Positions 1 to 10,439 of a stretch of 64,000 bases of DNA are shown one piece after another. Origin of the DNA: Anagrus nilaparvatae (Eukaryota; Arthropoda; Insecta; Hymenoptera; Mymaridae); contig JAKSXM010000007.1 of assembly GCA_022575985.1 (NCBI GenBank), forward strand, positions 36,210,501 to 36,274,500, read 5' to 3'. The notes beneath the pieces were generated by a model, which searched no databases, was not told where the DNA came from, and worked only from the letters and a program-made list of their open reading frames with translations. Position 1 is the first letter of the stretch. Each line of letters opens with the position of its first letter. Made by a program: the position numbers and the translations under genes.

Positions 1-755
1 TATCTCAAAACTTAGAGGGCAGGTGTTATGAAATAACTAACAAAATAAATAATTAATAATTAAATAATAATTATAAATATTTTATAATAATAATTTATAT
101 AGTAAGATAATAATTATAAATATTTTAAATTAAACTTATAAATAATATTTAAGCTAATTAATCAAACATTAGATATTTTAAATTAAGAAATCATAACATA
201 GAATTATGAAACTTAACATAAAATTATGAAATTGTAACAGAAAATTATGTAATAAAACAAATAGTTTAAGAAATAATAATATTTATATTTTGGATATTTT
301 AAATATTTGTAAAAAATGATTTAGTATATAAGATCAATAAAATTGTAATAACGACGAGTCAAATATCAAAAGTTGTCACCGACGTGCACTTATATCCGTC
401 TTTTAATAAAGTTTAGTTTTTAAATAATAATTTATTGTGCTTATTTGGATAACCAATCCTGAACATCATTTGTAAGTATTTATTTATATTTATCTATTTA
501 TTACTAATAATCCTAGCCATTAGACCCTTAACATTGGTTCCGATACCGGTTTTCTTTTGTTTAATCTTAGAAAATTAGAATCAAACTGATAAATTTTTTT
601 TTAAAGCCAGAAATTTTGAAATACAATTTTTTTTTCTTTCATTAAACCCAATTTGATTTTTAATTTTTGCAAATTAATATTTTATTAAAATGGAAAAAAA
701 TAAGAATAGAAGAAGTAAAACAAATAAAATTAATCATAAAGATTTTAATTTTTGT
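1..755. other. AT-rich non-coding stretch
   Basis: This stretch has very low GC content, many homopolymer runs and no reading frame with recognisable protein features. I see no RNA gene and no clear repeat structure. It lies downstream of the truncated helicase-like gene, which reads leftwards toward it, so the C-terminal part of that gene is missing here. Confidence 0.6.
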
Positions 756-1426
756 TTATACGTCACGTTGTCCACATTTACTGTCTGGATAATGGTATGG
801 GAAACATTGTAGATCCAAATCTTGAAATTGAAAATCTAAACACTCATCATATACTTTTAGCATTTGATAGATTTTTGTATCCTGATCATTTATTGTTTTA
901 TTATGAAGAGGGCATATGGTATCTTCGTCGTAAAAAGAGCCTGACTGGCTTTTTAAGGTTAACAATGCTTTCTTCTTTTCTTCCTCATCTTCTTCCTTCT
1001 CTTCTTGAAAATCAGGGTCTCGTAAACCATCTAATAATTTATTACAATTTTCAAAGTCTGGAAGATTGATATTTTTATACAAATAAATATTTTTTTAAGC
1101 CAATCCAAGGCTAACCAAACTTTTTTTACATCGACTAACCCTTCCCACACGATTTTAGATTTATTTGGGATATTACGAACTAAAATGTACAACTCGTGGT
1201 CAATATTTAAAGGACTAGTACCAGGACAAATTTTTTCAATGTTTCATTAATTGGTAAAGGTAAATAAAAAGTTCTACCCTTAACAGCATCAAGTTTACAA
1301 TAATTAGGAACATTATTTTTAATTTTGCTATCTAATTTTTTAACAGTCTGGAAAGCCTTTGCTCTATGTATGAGGATTTTTTCATATGAATTAAGATAAG
1401 CTATTTCTGGAGGTACATCTTGCACA
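756..1426 (-). pseudogene. Helitron-like helicase protein, middle part (3' half of split gene)
   Basis: The minus strand encodes the part of a Helitron-like protein that follows the DUF6570-like zinc region. Visible features are DVPPEIAYLNSYEKILI, RAKAFQTVKKL, KGRTFYLPLPINETLKK and, near the end, LDLQCFPYHYPDS, which resembles the CFPxLFP segment before the Helitron N-terminal domain. The frame shifts twice: once near 1215, where the original frame continues as ICPGTSPLNIDHELY, and once in an A-run near 1090. The frame then stops at 756, before any rolling-circle or helicase motif. It starts exactly where the long inverted-repeat element at 1427 ends, and its missing N-terminal half lies at 19937-20906 on the same strand. 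The family name is recalled from known DUF6570/Helitron proteins. It is a pseudogene, and whether it was an active transposon gene or a domesticated copy is not shown. Confidence 0.6.
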
Positions 1427-2094
1427 TACGGGTTATTCATTGGGAAGGAACACTTTTTTTATTTTTGGTATAAATTGGATAAAAATGAAAGAAAGTTGGT
1501 GAAACCAATTGAGATGGATAAATTGGTGAAAAATGAACAAATTGGGTGGAAATTTATGGATAAAAAATAATTTTGGGATAAAGAAAAGTGGAGTTGAAAG
1601 TAAAAAAAAAATAGAAAATGTGATAAAATTGTTTGTAAATAATTTTAACAAAAAGATAATAAAATTTTACTTGAAAAAACAGTGGTTGTTGAAAAAAAAA
1701 AGTTGATTGGTTGTTGAGAAATCTTAATTTCTTTTTTGCATTAAAAAAAAAAAATTAAATTTACTTATGCAACGTTTTTAAATTATTGTTTTAATATTTT
1801 CTATAGTTTTTGCTATTTTCGGCGCGCAAAACAGCTGATTTCACGCAACTAGTCAAAATAAAAGCAGACAAAATTAAAAACATCAAAGTTGGTTATGTCA
1901 TAATATTATTTGTTGTTCAAATTAATTTGTTCAGTTTATTTTTAATTTAAACTTTATTTATAAATCATTTTAAGATAAAAATTAAAAGTAGCATCATTTT
2001 AAAATTTTTTTAAAATGTAAATATTACCATTAAAAAGTAAATATTATCATTATCATCACAACAACAAACAAAATTCAGCATCAAAGGCAAATTC

Positions 2095-2410
2095 TTAGGA
2101 ACATGTTTTTAATTTTAGAGCACAAGTATCAAGTAACAAGCAGGCTTGGTCACATATTATATTTTGTGGAACCAACACAAGAGAAAAGCCTTATAAGTGT
2201 GAAGAAGATTTTATTTAAAATTTTATTTTAATTTTAGTGCACAAGTATCGAGTCACAACCAGGCCTGGTCACATATTATTTTTTGTGGTACCCACACAGG
2301 AGAAAAGCCTTATAAGTGTGAAGATGATTTTATTAAACATTTTATTTTAATTTTAGAGCACAAGTATCGAGTCACAACTAAGCCTGGTCACATATTATAT
2401 TTCATTTATA
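2095..2410 (+). repeat. Three tandem degenerate C2H2 zinc-finger-like units
   Basis: A unit of about 120 bp is repeated nearly three times. Each copy contains AGCACAAGTATC, then a GGTCACATATTAT block, and two copies continue into codons for a zinc-finger linker (HTGEKPYKC in the second, TREKPYKC in the first). The second cysteine of a C2H2 finger is missing, stop codons occur, and the last unit is cut before the linker. Each unit is preceded by TTTTAATTTTAG, which looks like a 3' splice site, so the origin may be a captured exon. The right arm has a single unit near 19206-19300, without the linker. Confidence 0.5.
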
Positions 2411-2499
2411 TTTTTATATCTACTAAATTATTATTAATGATTGAACAAAATATTAAATTTGTTTTTCAAATTGATTAATTTTTCCCTAATTATTCATTT

Positions 2500-2720
2500 C
2501 TTAAAGAAAGTATTATTTGACAAAGCACCAATGGGTGAAGTTCCTTTCCCAAAAGAGCCAGCAGTTCCTGATATAAGTTGTATGGTATCGCCTCTTAATT
2601 AAAGCACTGGCCCATTTGGGCTTTAAATGACACAAAATCCTCCAAATTAAGTTAGTTCGCTACGTGGAAAAACAGATCAAGCACCACATTCCTTTAATGG
2701 ATTTGAAAAAAATTTATGTT
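2500..2720 (+). other. Unrecognised coding-like scrap unique to the left arm
   Basis: One frame gives a proline-containing stretch (APMGEVPFPKEPAVPDISCM) followed by several stops. Its base composition is more even than its surroundings. There is no counterpart in the right arm, so it was either gained by the left arm or lost from the right one. I do not recognise the protein. Confidence 0.3.
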
Positions 2721-3065
2721 AAATGCATTAGTAGTATTTACAAAATAAAAAATATTTTTTTTTAAGACTTAAAAAATAAAAATTTTGTTTAATGAATATT
2801 TTGGAAATTTTATTTTTTTTAAATACAATATATTACATATTTATAAATAGAACTAGAAGTTGGTTGTATTCCTAGTTTTTTGCATACAAATTTAACAAGA
2901 TTATTAATAAAGTCTTGTATTCTTTCTTCATCAATATGTATTTATTCACTGCAAAATTACTACCTGATAGTAATTACCTTTACAAGAATTTTTACAGTGT
3001 ATGTGCACAAGCTTGCAGGTGAAGCTCATGCTTCCTTTAGAAAATAGCCCAAAAGTAATAAAGGT

Positions 3066-3465
3066 TGCTGATCAAGTTTGTTAATCAAGTTTTTTGATCA
3101 AGTTTGTTGATCAAGTTTTTTGATCAAGTTTGGTGATCAAGGTTGCTGATTAAGGTTGCTGATCAAGTTTTTTGATCAAGTTTGGTAATCAAGGTTGCTG
3201 ATCAAGTTTGATGATCAAGTTTGTTGATCAAGTTTGGTGTTCAAGATTGCTGATCAAGTTTGATAATCAAGCTTGCTGATCAAGTTTGATGATCAAGCTT
3301 GCTGATCAAGTTTGATGATCAATCTTGCTGATCAAGTTTGATGATCAATCTTGCTGATCAAGTTTGATGATCAAGCTCGCTGATCAAATTGGATGATCAA
3401 GTTTGATGATCAATCTTGCTGATCAAGTTTGATGATCAAGTTTGTTGATCAAGTTTGATTATTTG
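3066..3465 (+). repeat. 13-bp minisatellite GATCAAGTTTGNT
   Basis: About 30 head-to-tail copies of a 13-bp unit are visible, with variants ending GTT, GCT, GAT and a CTT variant in the middle. Each unit contains the palindrome TGATCA. The same array lies inverted in the right arm (18352-18850), with a different copy number and variant order, so the two arrays have evolved since the arms were formed. Confidence 0.85.
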
Positions 3466-3659
3466 CATAATTATGAATTTTCATCAAAGAGTACGACAAA
3501 ACACTAATTATAAAATTGCTGAATTCCCTTAGAATACCATCTAATGCAAAATAAAATAATAAAATAATAAAATGATTTTTTGCTAATTTTATTTTTTTTT
3601 TATATTTTATAATTGGATAAATTTAAATGAGGTGATTTATAAGGTTTAAGGAAAATTTT

Positions 3660-4240
3660 AAGCCTGGTTAGAAGACTTTTCACTAATAGGTATTTGAGAA
3701 ATCGAATTTTGAAAACAAACACGGCCTATCTTAGCGATTCCTCGCGCATGTGCTACCTAAATAGAAATTATTTTAAGTCTCTAACCCTGTATTATTCTAA
3801 GCGCGTTAATTGAAATCTGTCCAAGTTAAGCCTGGTTAGAAGACTTTTCACTAATAGTGAATCCGGCTCGAAGGACCAAAATGGACATGTAATAGTTTAT
3901 GATGGAGTAAAAGGAGTGTAGGCGTGTAAAATAATTACAATAATTAATAGATTGAGAATTGATTTTATTATACGTGCATAAAGCACGAAAGTCGAGCGCG
4001 CACTACTCGACGAGAGTCCCCGTCGGTCGTGCGTGCGTTATCTTCTCTCTCTTTTTACATATATTATTTAAAATACTAAAGGTGTGTTTTCACACCAAAT
4101 AGGTATTTAAGAAATCGACTTTTGAAAACAAAAACGGCCTATCTTAGCGATTCCTCGCGCATGCGCTACCTAAATAGAAATTATTTTAAGTCTCTAACCC
4201 TGTATTATTCTAAGCGCGTTAATTGAAATTTGTCCAAGTA
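3660..4240 (+). repeat. Duplicated ~170-bp dispersed repeat block, second copy split
   Basis: A block running from GCCTGGTTAGAAGAC through GCGATTCCTCGCGCATG to ATTGAAAT(C/T)TGTCCAAG occurs at 3660-3832. It recurs at 3833-4240, where an LTR fragment (3858-4097) interrupts it after AATAG. The right arm has a single copy (17650-17820) and a diverged copy lies at 34285-34425. It contains the palindromic GCGAGGAATCGC-like region but no reading frame. Confidence 0.7.
3858..4097 (-). mobile_element. LTR plus tRNA-Tyr primer-binding-site fragment
   Basis: Read on the minus strand, this segment has an LTR (4094 to 3888) starting TGTGAAAACACACC and ending ATTACA, with an AATAAA signal inside. A short spacer follows, then TGGTCCTTCGAGCCGGAT, an 18-base match to the complement of the 3' end of insect tRNA-Tyr. 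The whole segment is flanked by AATAG on both sides (3853-3857 and 4098-4102), which fits the 5-bp duplication made by LTR integrases. The internal region and second LTR are absent. The tRNA assignment is from knowledge of the conserved tRNA-Tyr acceptor and T arms. Confidence 0.65.
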
Positions 4241-6300
4241 CCAAAAAAGTCAAAGTACTGTAATGTTGTTTAAATTTTATTCGTTTTAGGAAAGTACATA
4301 GCAGTACTTTTAAATAATACGGTCTCTTCGAAAATTGTCTACTTATTCTTATCAGAATAAGTCGTTATTTTTTTATTATTTTGTCAGCAGCATAATATTT
4401 AACAATTTTTGACTATTAATAACAGATTAAAAATCTATTGAAAAATAACGATCAAAAAATAACGATTTTTTCTGATAAGAATAAGTTGACAATTTTCGAG
4501 GAGACCGTGATATTTAAAAGTACTGCTATGAACTTTCCTAAAACAAATAAAAGTTAATCAACATGACAGTGTACTTTGACTTTATTCAGTTTTTTGATAA
4601 ACCTATTAAAAATTCTTATGAATTTCCCTCAATAGATTTTTATTCTGTTATTAATAGCAAAAAATTATTTGATATTATGCTACTAATTAATCATACTTAA
4701 AGTTTAATATGCCAACTGCATAATAAAAAAATAACGACTTATTCTGATAAGAATAAGTGGACAATTTTCAAAGAGACCGTGATATTTAAAAGTACTGCTA
4801 TGAACTTTCCTAATTTGAATAAAATTTAATCAACATTTATTACTTTTTTATTATGCAGTTGGCATATTAAACTTTAAGAATACTTAATCAGTAGCATAAT
4901 ATCAAATAATTTTCGGCTATTAATAAAAGAACAAAAACCTATTGATGGAAATTCATCAGAAAGTTTAATAATTTTATCAAGAAACAGAATACAGTCAAAG
5001 TACTGTAATGTTGTTAAATTTTATTCATTTTAGGAAAGTACATAGCATTACTTTTAAATATTACGGTCTCTTCGAAAATTTTCTACTTATTCTTATCAGA
5101 ATAAGTCGTTATTTTTTTATTATGCAGTTGGCATATTAAACTTTAAGTATGCTTAAGAACTTACGAGGGTAAATAGAAATTCCACATTACCGACATTATT
5201 TTTTTTTTTTATAATTTGCAGTTTAAAACAAAATTAGTCGTTAAAATATTAAAAAATAAGTTTATTATGTAATATTATTCCAAAAAAAATTATTTTAATT
5301 ATTTATGAAAAAATTATTTATGAAAAAACTTTATTATTTTAGGTTATGGTACTTGCTAAAACTTGGTTTTTACCGAATAATTAATGATTGAATGTGGTAA
5401 CCTAGATAAAATAAATTGGAAATATAATCTTTGACAATTTATTTATGATATTTAAATATTTTCATCTCCCTGTGTCATCACTATCATACTTTTTGTAAGC
5501 TCCAAATATCAATTTCCATAAAAGCAATGTTAAACTGCCTATTTTTAATTTCAATAAAATGAAAATTAATGTGGTAACAAAGGTAAAACCAAGTTCTATT
5601 CAACTTTAAAAATGTTTAAATTTAATAATTTTCCAGTTTCATTCAGTTCTGTCATCATTTTTATTTACCCTCGTAACTTCTTAATCAGTGGCATAATGTC
5701 AAATAATTTTCGGCTATTAATAACAGAATAAAAATCTATTGAGGGAAATTCATAAGTAATTTTAATAGGTTTATCAAGAAACTGAATAAAGTCAAAGTAC
5801 TGTCATGTTGATTTACTTTTATTCGTTTTAGGAAAGTTCGTAGCAGTACTTTTAATTATCACGGTCTTCTCGAAAATTGTCAACTTATTCTTATTAGAAT
5901 TAGTCGTTATTTTTTTATTATGCAGTTGGCATATTAAACTTTAAGTATGCTTCATCAGCAGCATATAGTATATAACAATTTTTGACTATTAATAACAGAA
6001 TAAAAATCTATTGAGGGAAATTCATAAGAAATTTTAATAGGTTTATCAAGAAACTGAAAAAAGTCCAAGTACGGTCATGTTGATAAACTTTTATTCGATT
6101 TTGAAAAGTTCATAGCAGTCCTTTTAAATATCACGGTCTCTTCAAAAATTGTCGAATTATAATTATCAGAGTAAGTCGTTATTTTTTTATTATGCAGTTG
6201 GCATATTAAACTTTAAGTATGCTTCATCAGCAGCATAATATCTAACAATTTTGGACTATTAATATCTAATTTATTCTTATCAGAATAAGTCGTTATTTTT
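4230..6300. repeat. Core satellite, left block
   Basis: These are copies of a roughly 260-300-bp unit containing TATTCTTATCAGAATAAGTC, ATTATGCAGTTGGCATATTA, AGCAGTACTTTTAAATAT and ACGGTCTC(T/C)TCGAAAATTG. Orientation switches within the block: units near 4340, 5080, 5880 and 6290 read one way and those near 4480 and 4740 the other. A MITE copy (5155-5692) sits inside. There is no coding content. Confidence 0.8.
5155..5692. mobile_element. MITE with ACGAGGGTAAAT terminal inverted repeats, copy 1
   Basis: Its ends read CTTACGAGGGTAAATA and, inverted, TATTTACCCTCGTAACTTC. The interior is AT-rich and non-coding and includes GACACAGGGAGATGAA in reverse. The same element recurs at 14961-15502 (full), 13062-13236 (truncated) and, with altered ends (AAGGAGTTATGACCCTA), at 22001-23551. 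It has no transposase; the superfamily is not clear from the ends. Confidence 0.7.
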
Positions 6301-9300
6301 GGTTCCTCAAAGAGGAACCATTGTGTTAGGTCAAAATTTGATTTTCTATTTTTTGGCATATAAGCACGTTTTGGGACCCCAGGCAGCTAAAAAACCTGTT
6401 TTTAATAAAAGTCTGTATGTGTGTGTGTGTGTGTGTGTGTGTACGTATGTATGTAATCGGTGATATTTCACAAATATTATAGAATTAAGACCTAATTTTT
6501 TTTTGAAAAATTTTTTCACCAAAAAATCTCGAGGTACTTTTTTTTTTTTTTGATTTGGATGTAATACCTCATTAATTTCCATGAAAGTACTTATATTTGA
6601 AAGTATGGTTTTTACATGATATCTCGAATCGGATACTTAATTTTCTGAAAATTTTTTTTCTAAAATTTTTTTCACAAAAAAATACAAAAAATACAAATTT
6701 TTTTTTTCTTTTTGGACGTAGTACCTAATTTATTTCCATGGAAGTACTAGTTTTAAGAACCTTGTTTATTGTTATTTTTTGTATCTGATACTTAATTTTT
6801 TCAAAATTTTTTTTGTCAAAATTAAAAAAATAGAAAAATTAAATAAATGCAATATTTTTTTTTTTTTGGGTGTAATACCTCATTTAATTCTATGAAAGTA
6901 ATATCTATATCTGAAAATATTATAACTGGTGATATTTCAAAACCATTATCGAATTAAGACCTAATTTTTTTTTCAAACATTTTTTTTTCAAAAAATCTCA
7001 AACCCCCCCTTTTTTTTTTTAATTTGGATATAATACCTCATTTATTTCCATGAAAGTACTTATACTTGAAAGTATGGTTTTTACTCTATATCTCGAATCT
7101 GATACTTAATTTTCTGAAAATTTTTTTTCTAAAATTTTTTTCACAAAAAAATACAAAAAATACAAATTTTTTTTTTCTTTTTGGACGTAGTACCTAATTT
7201 ATTTCCATGGAAGTACTAGTTTTAAGAACCTTGTTTATTGTAATTTTTTGGATCTGATACTTAATTTTTTCAAAATTTTTTTTGTCAAAATTAAAAAAAA
7301 ATAAAAATAAAAAAAACTGCAATATTTTTTTTTTTTTTTGGTGTAATACCTCATTTAATTCTATGAAAGTACAATTATCTGAAAATATTGTAACTTGTGA
7401 TATTTCAAAACCATTATCGAATTAAGACCTAATTTTTTTTCCAAACATTTTTTTATCAAAAAATCTCAAACCCCCCCTTTTTTTTTTATTTTGGATGTAA
7501 TACCTCATTTATTTCCATGAAAGTACTTATACTTGAAAGTATGGTTTTTACTTGATATCTCCAATCTGATACTTAATTTTTTGAAAATTTTTTTCCTAAA
7601 ATTTTTTCACAAAAAAATACAAAAAATACGAAACTTTTTTTTCTTTTTGGACGTAGTACCTAATTTATTTCCATGGAAGTACTAGTTTTAAGAACCTCGT
7701 TTACAGTAATTTTTTGGAATTGATACTTAATTTTTTCAAAATTGTTATTATCTAAATTAAAAAATAAGAAAAATAAAAAAAATTGCAATATTTTTTTGGT
7801 GTAATACCTCTTTTAATTCTATGAAAGTACTAATATTTTAAAATATTGTAACCAGTGATATTCCAAAACAATTTATTATCGAACGAATACCTAACTTTTT
7901 TTTCCAAAAATTTTTTTATTAAAAAAATCTCAAACTACTTTTTTTTTTTTTAATTTGGATGCAATACCTCATTTATTTCCATGAAAGTACTTATACTTGA
8001 AAGTATGGTTTTTACTTGATATCTCCAATCTGATACTTAATTTTTTGAAAATTTTTTTCCTAAAATTTTTTCACAAAAAAATACAAAAAATACGAAACTT
8101 TTTTTTCTTTTTGGACGTAGTACCTAATTTATTTCCATGGAAGTACTAGTTTTAAGAACCTCGTTTACAGTAATTTTTTGGAATTGATACTTAATTTTTT
8201 CAAAATTGTTATTATCTAAATTAAAAAATAAGAAAAATAAAAAAAATTGCAATATTTTTTTGGTGTAATACCTCTTTTAATTCTATGAAAGTACTAATAT
8301 TTTAAAATATTGTAACCAGTGATATTCCAAAACAATTTATTATCGAACGAATACCTAACTTTTTTTTCCAAAAATTTTTTTATTAAAAAAATCTCAAACT
8401 ACTTTTTTTTTTTTTAATTTGGATGCAATACCTCATTTATTTCCATGAAAGTACTTATACTTGAAAGTATGGTTTTTACTTGATATCTCCAATCTGATAC
8501 TTAATTTTTTGAAAATTTTTTTCCTAAAATTTTTTCACAAAAAAATACAAAAAATACGAAACTTTTTTTTCTTTTTGGACGTAGTACCTAATTTATTTCC
8601 ATGGAAGTACTAGTTTTAAGAACCTCGTTTACAGTAATTTTTTGGAATTGATACTTAATTTTTTCAAAATTGTTATTATCTAAATTAAAAAATAAGAAAA
8701 ATAAAAAAAATTGCAATATTTTTTTGGTGTAATACCTCTTTTAATTCTATGAAAGTACTAATATTTTAAAATATTGTAACCAGTGATATTCCAAAACAAT
8801 TTATTATCGAACGAATACCTAACTTTTTTTTCCAAAAATTTTTTTATTAAAAAAATCTCAAACTACTTTTTTTTTTTTTAATTTGGATGCAATACCTCAT
8901 TTATTTCCATGAAAGTACTTATACTTGAAAGTATGGTTTTTACTCGATATCTTGAATCTGATAATTAATTTTTTGAAAATTTTTTTCTCCAAAATCTTCG
9001 TTACAAAAAAATACATAAAACATCAAATTTATTTTTCGTATTTGACATATCTAATTTATTTTAATGAGAGTACAAGTTTTAGAAATTTAGTTTATAGTAA
9101 TTTTTTGTATCCGATCACAATTTTTTTTTTATTTTGATATAAATTATAACACACAAGAAAAAATGATGGAAATCTTGCCTCTTTTTGACTTCCTCGGATT
9201 ATTTTGTTCGTTGCTATGTTTATTTATGTATGCAGCTTAATGAAATTATAAACAATAATAAACAGCCTAAAAATATTAAATGGTTATGTTTGCATTTTAA

Positions 9301-9886
9301 AATTAAGATTTAAAAGTTATATTGTCATTTTTTAAAGAATCAAACAATTTATAGAATTAAATATATTATTATTTTGTGATTAATAGAAATAATATAAATA
9401 ATGTTAAAATCTTGAAGCAATTAATGTGGCCATTTTTTTTATTACAAAATATTATTATTATTATTATTATCATTGTTGCGGAAGATTGGTCAAATGCAAG
9501 GAGTACACTGAGAAAATAAATTATAAGAAATTATTATAAATTCTGGTAAAAACTCCTATCTTTTTATAATAATTGAGCGAATATTTGTAATTTTCGCATC
9601 GTTACCAACCATTTCTTTTATAAAAAAAAATAAAATTAGCTTTTTTTATATTTCTCTCTTTTTAATTATGCAAAAATGATTTAAAATCCATTAACGCCGG
9701 CGCGACCAATCCATGGACGCTAGAATTTTCACTTTAATAACAAAATGATCTTAATAATCTACTTTACCAGCTACTAAAAACGAAAAATGTATTTATAATT
9801 GCATGGTTGTAATCAATAATATTTTTTGTAAATTAAGATTACAGCCCATTGTTTGAGGAACCTCAGTGCCAGCTAGTTGGCAGGGT
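6301..9886 (+). repeat. ~465-bp tandem satellite block inserted in the core satellite
   Basis: Six copies of a unit start near 6555, 7022, 7490, 7955, 8420 and 8883, each with ATACCTCATTTATTTCCATG and later GGACGTAGTACCTAATTTAT. The three copies from 7490 to 8880 are almost identical to one another. The block begins GGTTCCTCAAAGAGGAACC, a palindrome, and ends TTGAGGAACCTCAGTGCC followed by AGCTAGTTGGCA. The core satellite resumes on both sides, with a TATTTT-like repeat at the joins, so the block was inserted as a unit. The same family starts again at 63745. Confidence 0.8.
6412..6446 (+). repeat. (TG)n microsatellite
   Basis: A run of TG dinucleotides is followed by ACGTATGTATG. It lies in the leader of the 465-bp satellite block, between CCCAGGCAGCTAAAAAACC and the first repeat unit. 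Confidence 0.95.
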
Positions 9887-9919
9887 ATTTTATTATGCAG
9901 TTGGTAAATTAAACTTTAA

Positions 9920-10439
9920 ATTTGGCTAGTTTCACTTTAAAAATAAAAAGCAAGTATATTGTTTCAATAAACTATTAGATTGCTATATAATGTTATCTAC
10001 TTCTATGTAAATTTGCTATTTATGATTTGCTGACTAAGATTAATTACTCTATACAATTGTTATTTGCTATAGATGCTATTACTGTTGTACTCACTGCTAG
10101 TATAACTATGTTATTAATTTATTTTTTGGATTTATTATTTTAATTTATTTCAGTGACATAGAGTAAATCATATATTATTATATTTTAAATTTTGAGTTAA
10201 ATTGTTTATTTTTTATTAATTAACTATAATATTTGTTGAACTTAAATTTATAAATCTCTTTTTCAAATAATTAATTATAAACTAATTTATATTGACTCTT
10301 ATATGATTGTAAATATTTTAAATTGAATTATAAATATTTAATGTTATATATTTTTTATTATTTTATATTGTTACTAGGCTATAATTATGTATCAACTTTT
10401 GTGATTGGACAAATAAAACACTATTTACATTTACATTTA
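9920..10439 (+). mobile_element. LINE 3' end with (ATTTAC)n tail, in core satellite
   Basis: The segment ends AATAAAACACT followed by ATTTAC repeats and interrupts the satellite motif AAACTTTAAGTATGC. The left half of that motif (AAACTTTAA) precedes it and the right half (TTAAGTATGC) follows, so about four bases are duplicated. No reading frame survives. A related tail lies on the minus strand at 22089-22437. An AATAAA plus short tandem tail is typical of some non-LTR retrotransposons; the clade is not identifiable. Confidence 0.5.

Larger units (their letters stand above)
1427..4440 (+). repeat. Left inverted arm of the 18.5-kb element
   Basis: This arm matches the complement of 17450-19936 in order: the outer block 1427-2165, the block around 2830-3060, the 13-bp minisatellite, the block 3470-3832, and the start of the core satellite. 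It differs in carrying three zinc-finger-like units and a unique segment (about 2165-2830), and in a duplicated block holding an LTR fragment (3833-4240). Bases 1441-1569 read in frame as the same amino acids that form the end of the chimeric frame at 19819-20193. This is a by-product of arm symmetry, not evidence of a gene. Confidence 0.7.

Noticed and set aside
3066..3465. CRISPR-like array
   Set aside because: Units are 13 bp and head to tail with no unique spacers; it is a minisatellite in eukaryotic DNA.
6346..6582. 78-codon minus-strand frame with a Thr-His run
   Set aside because: The run is the translation of the (TG)n microsatellite in a satellite leader.
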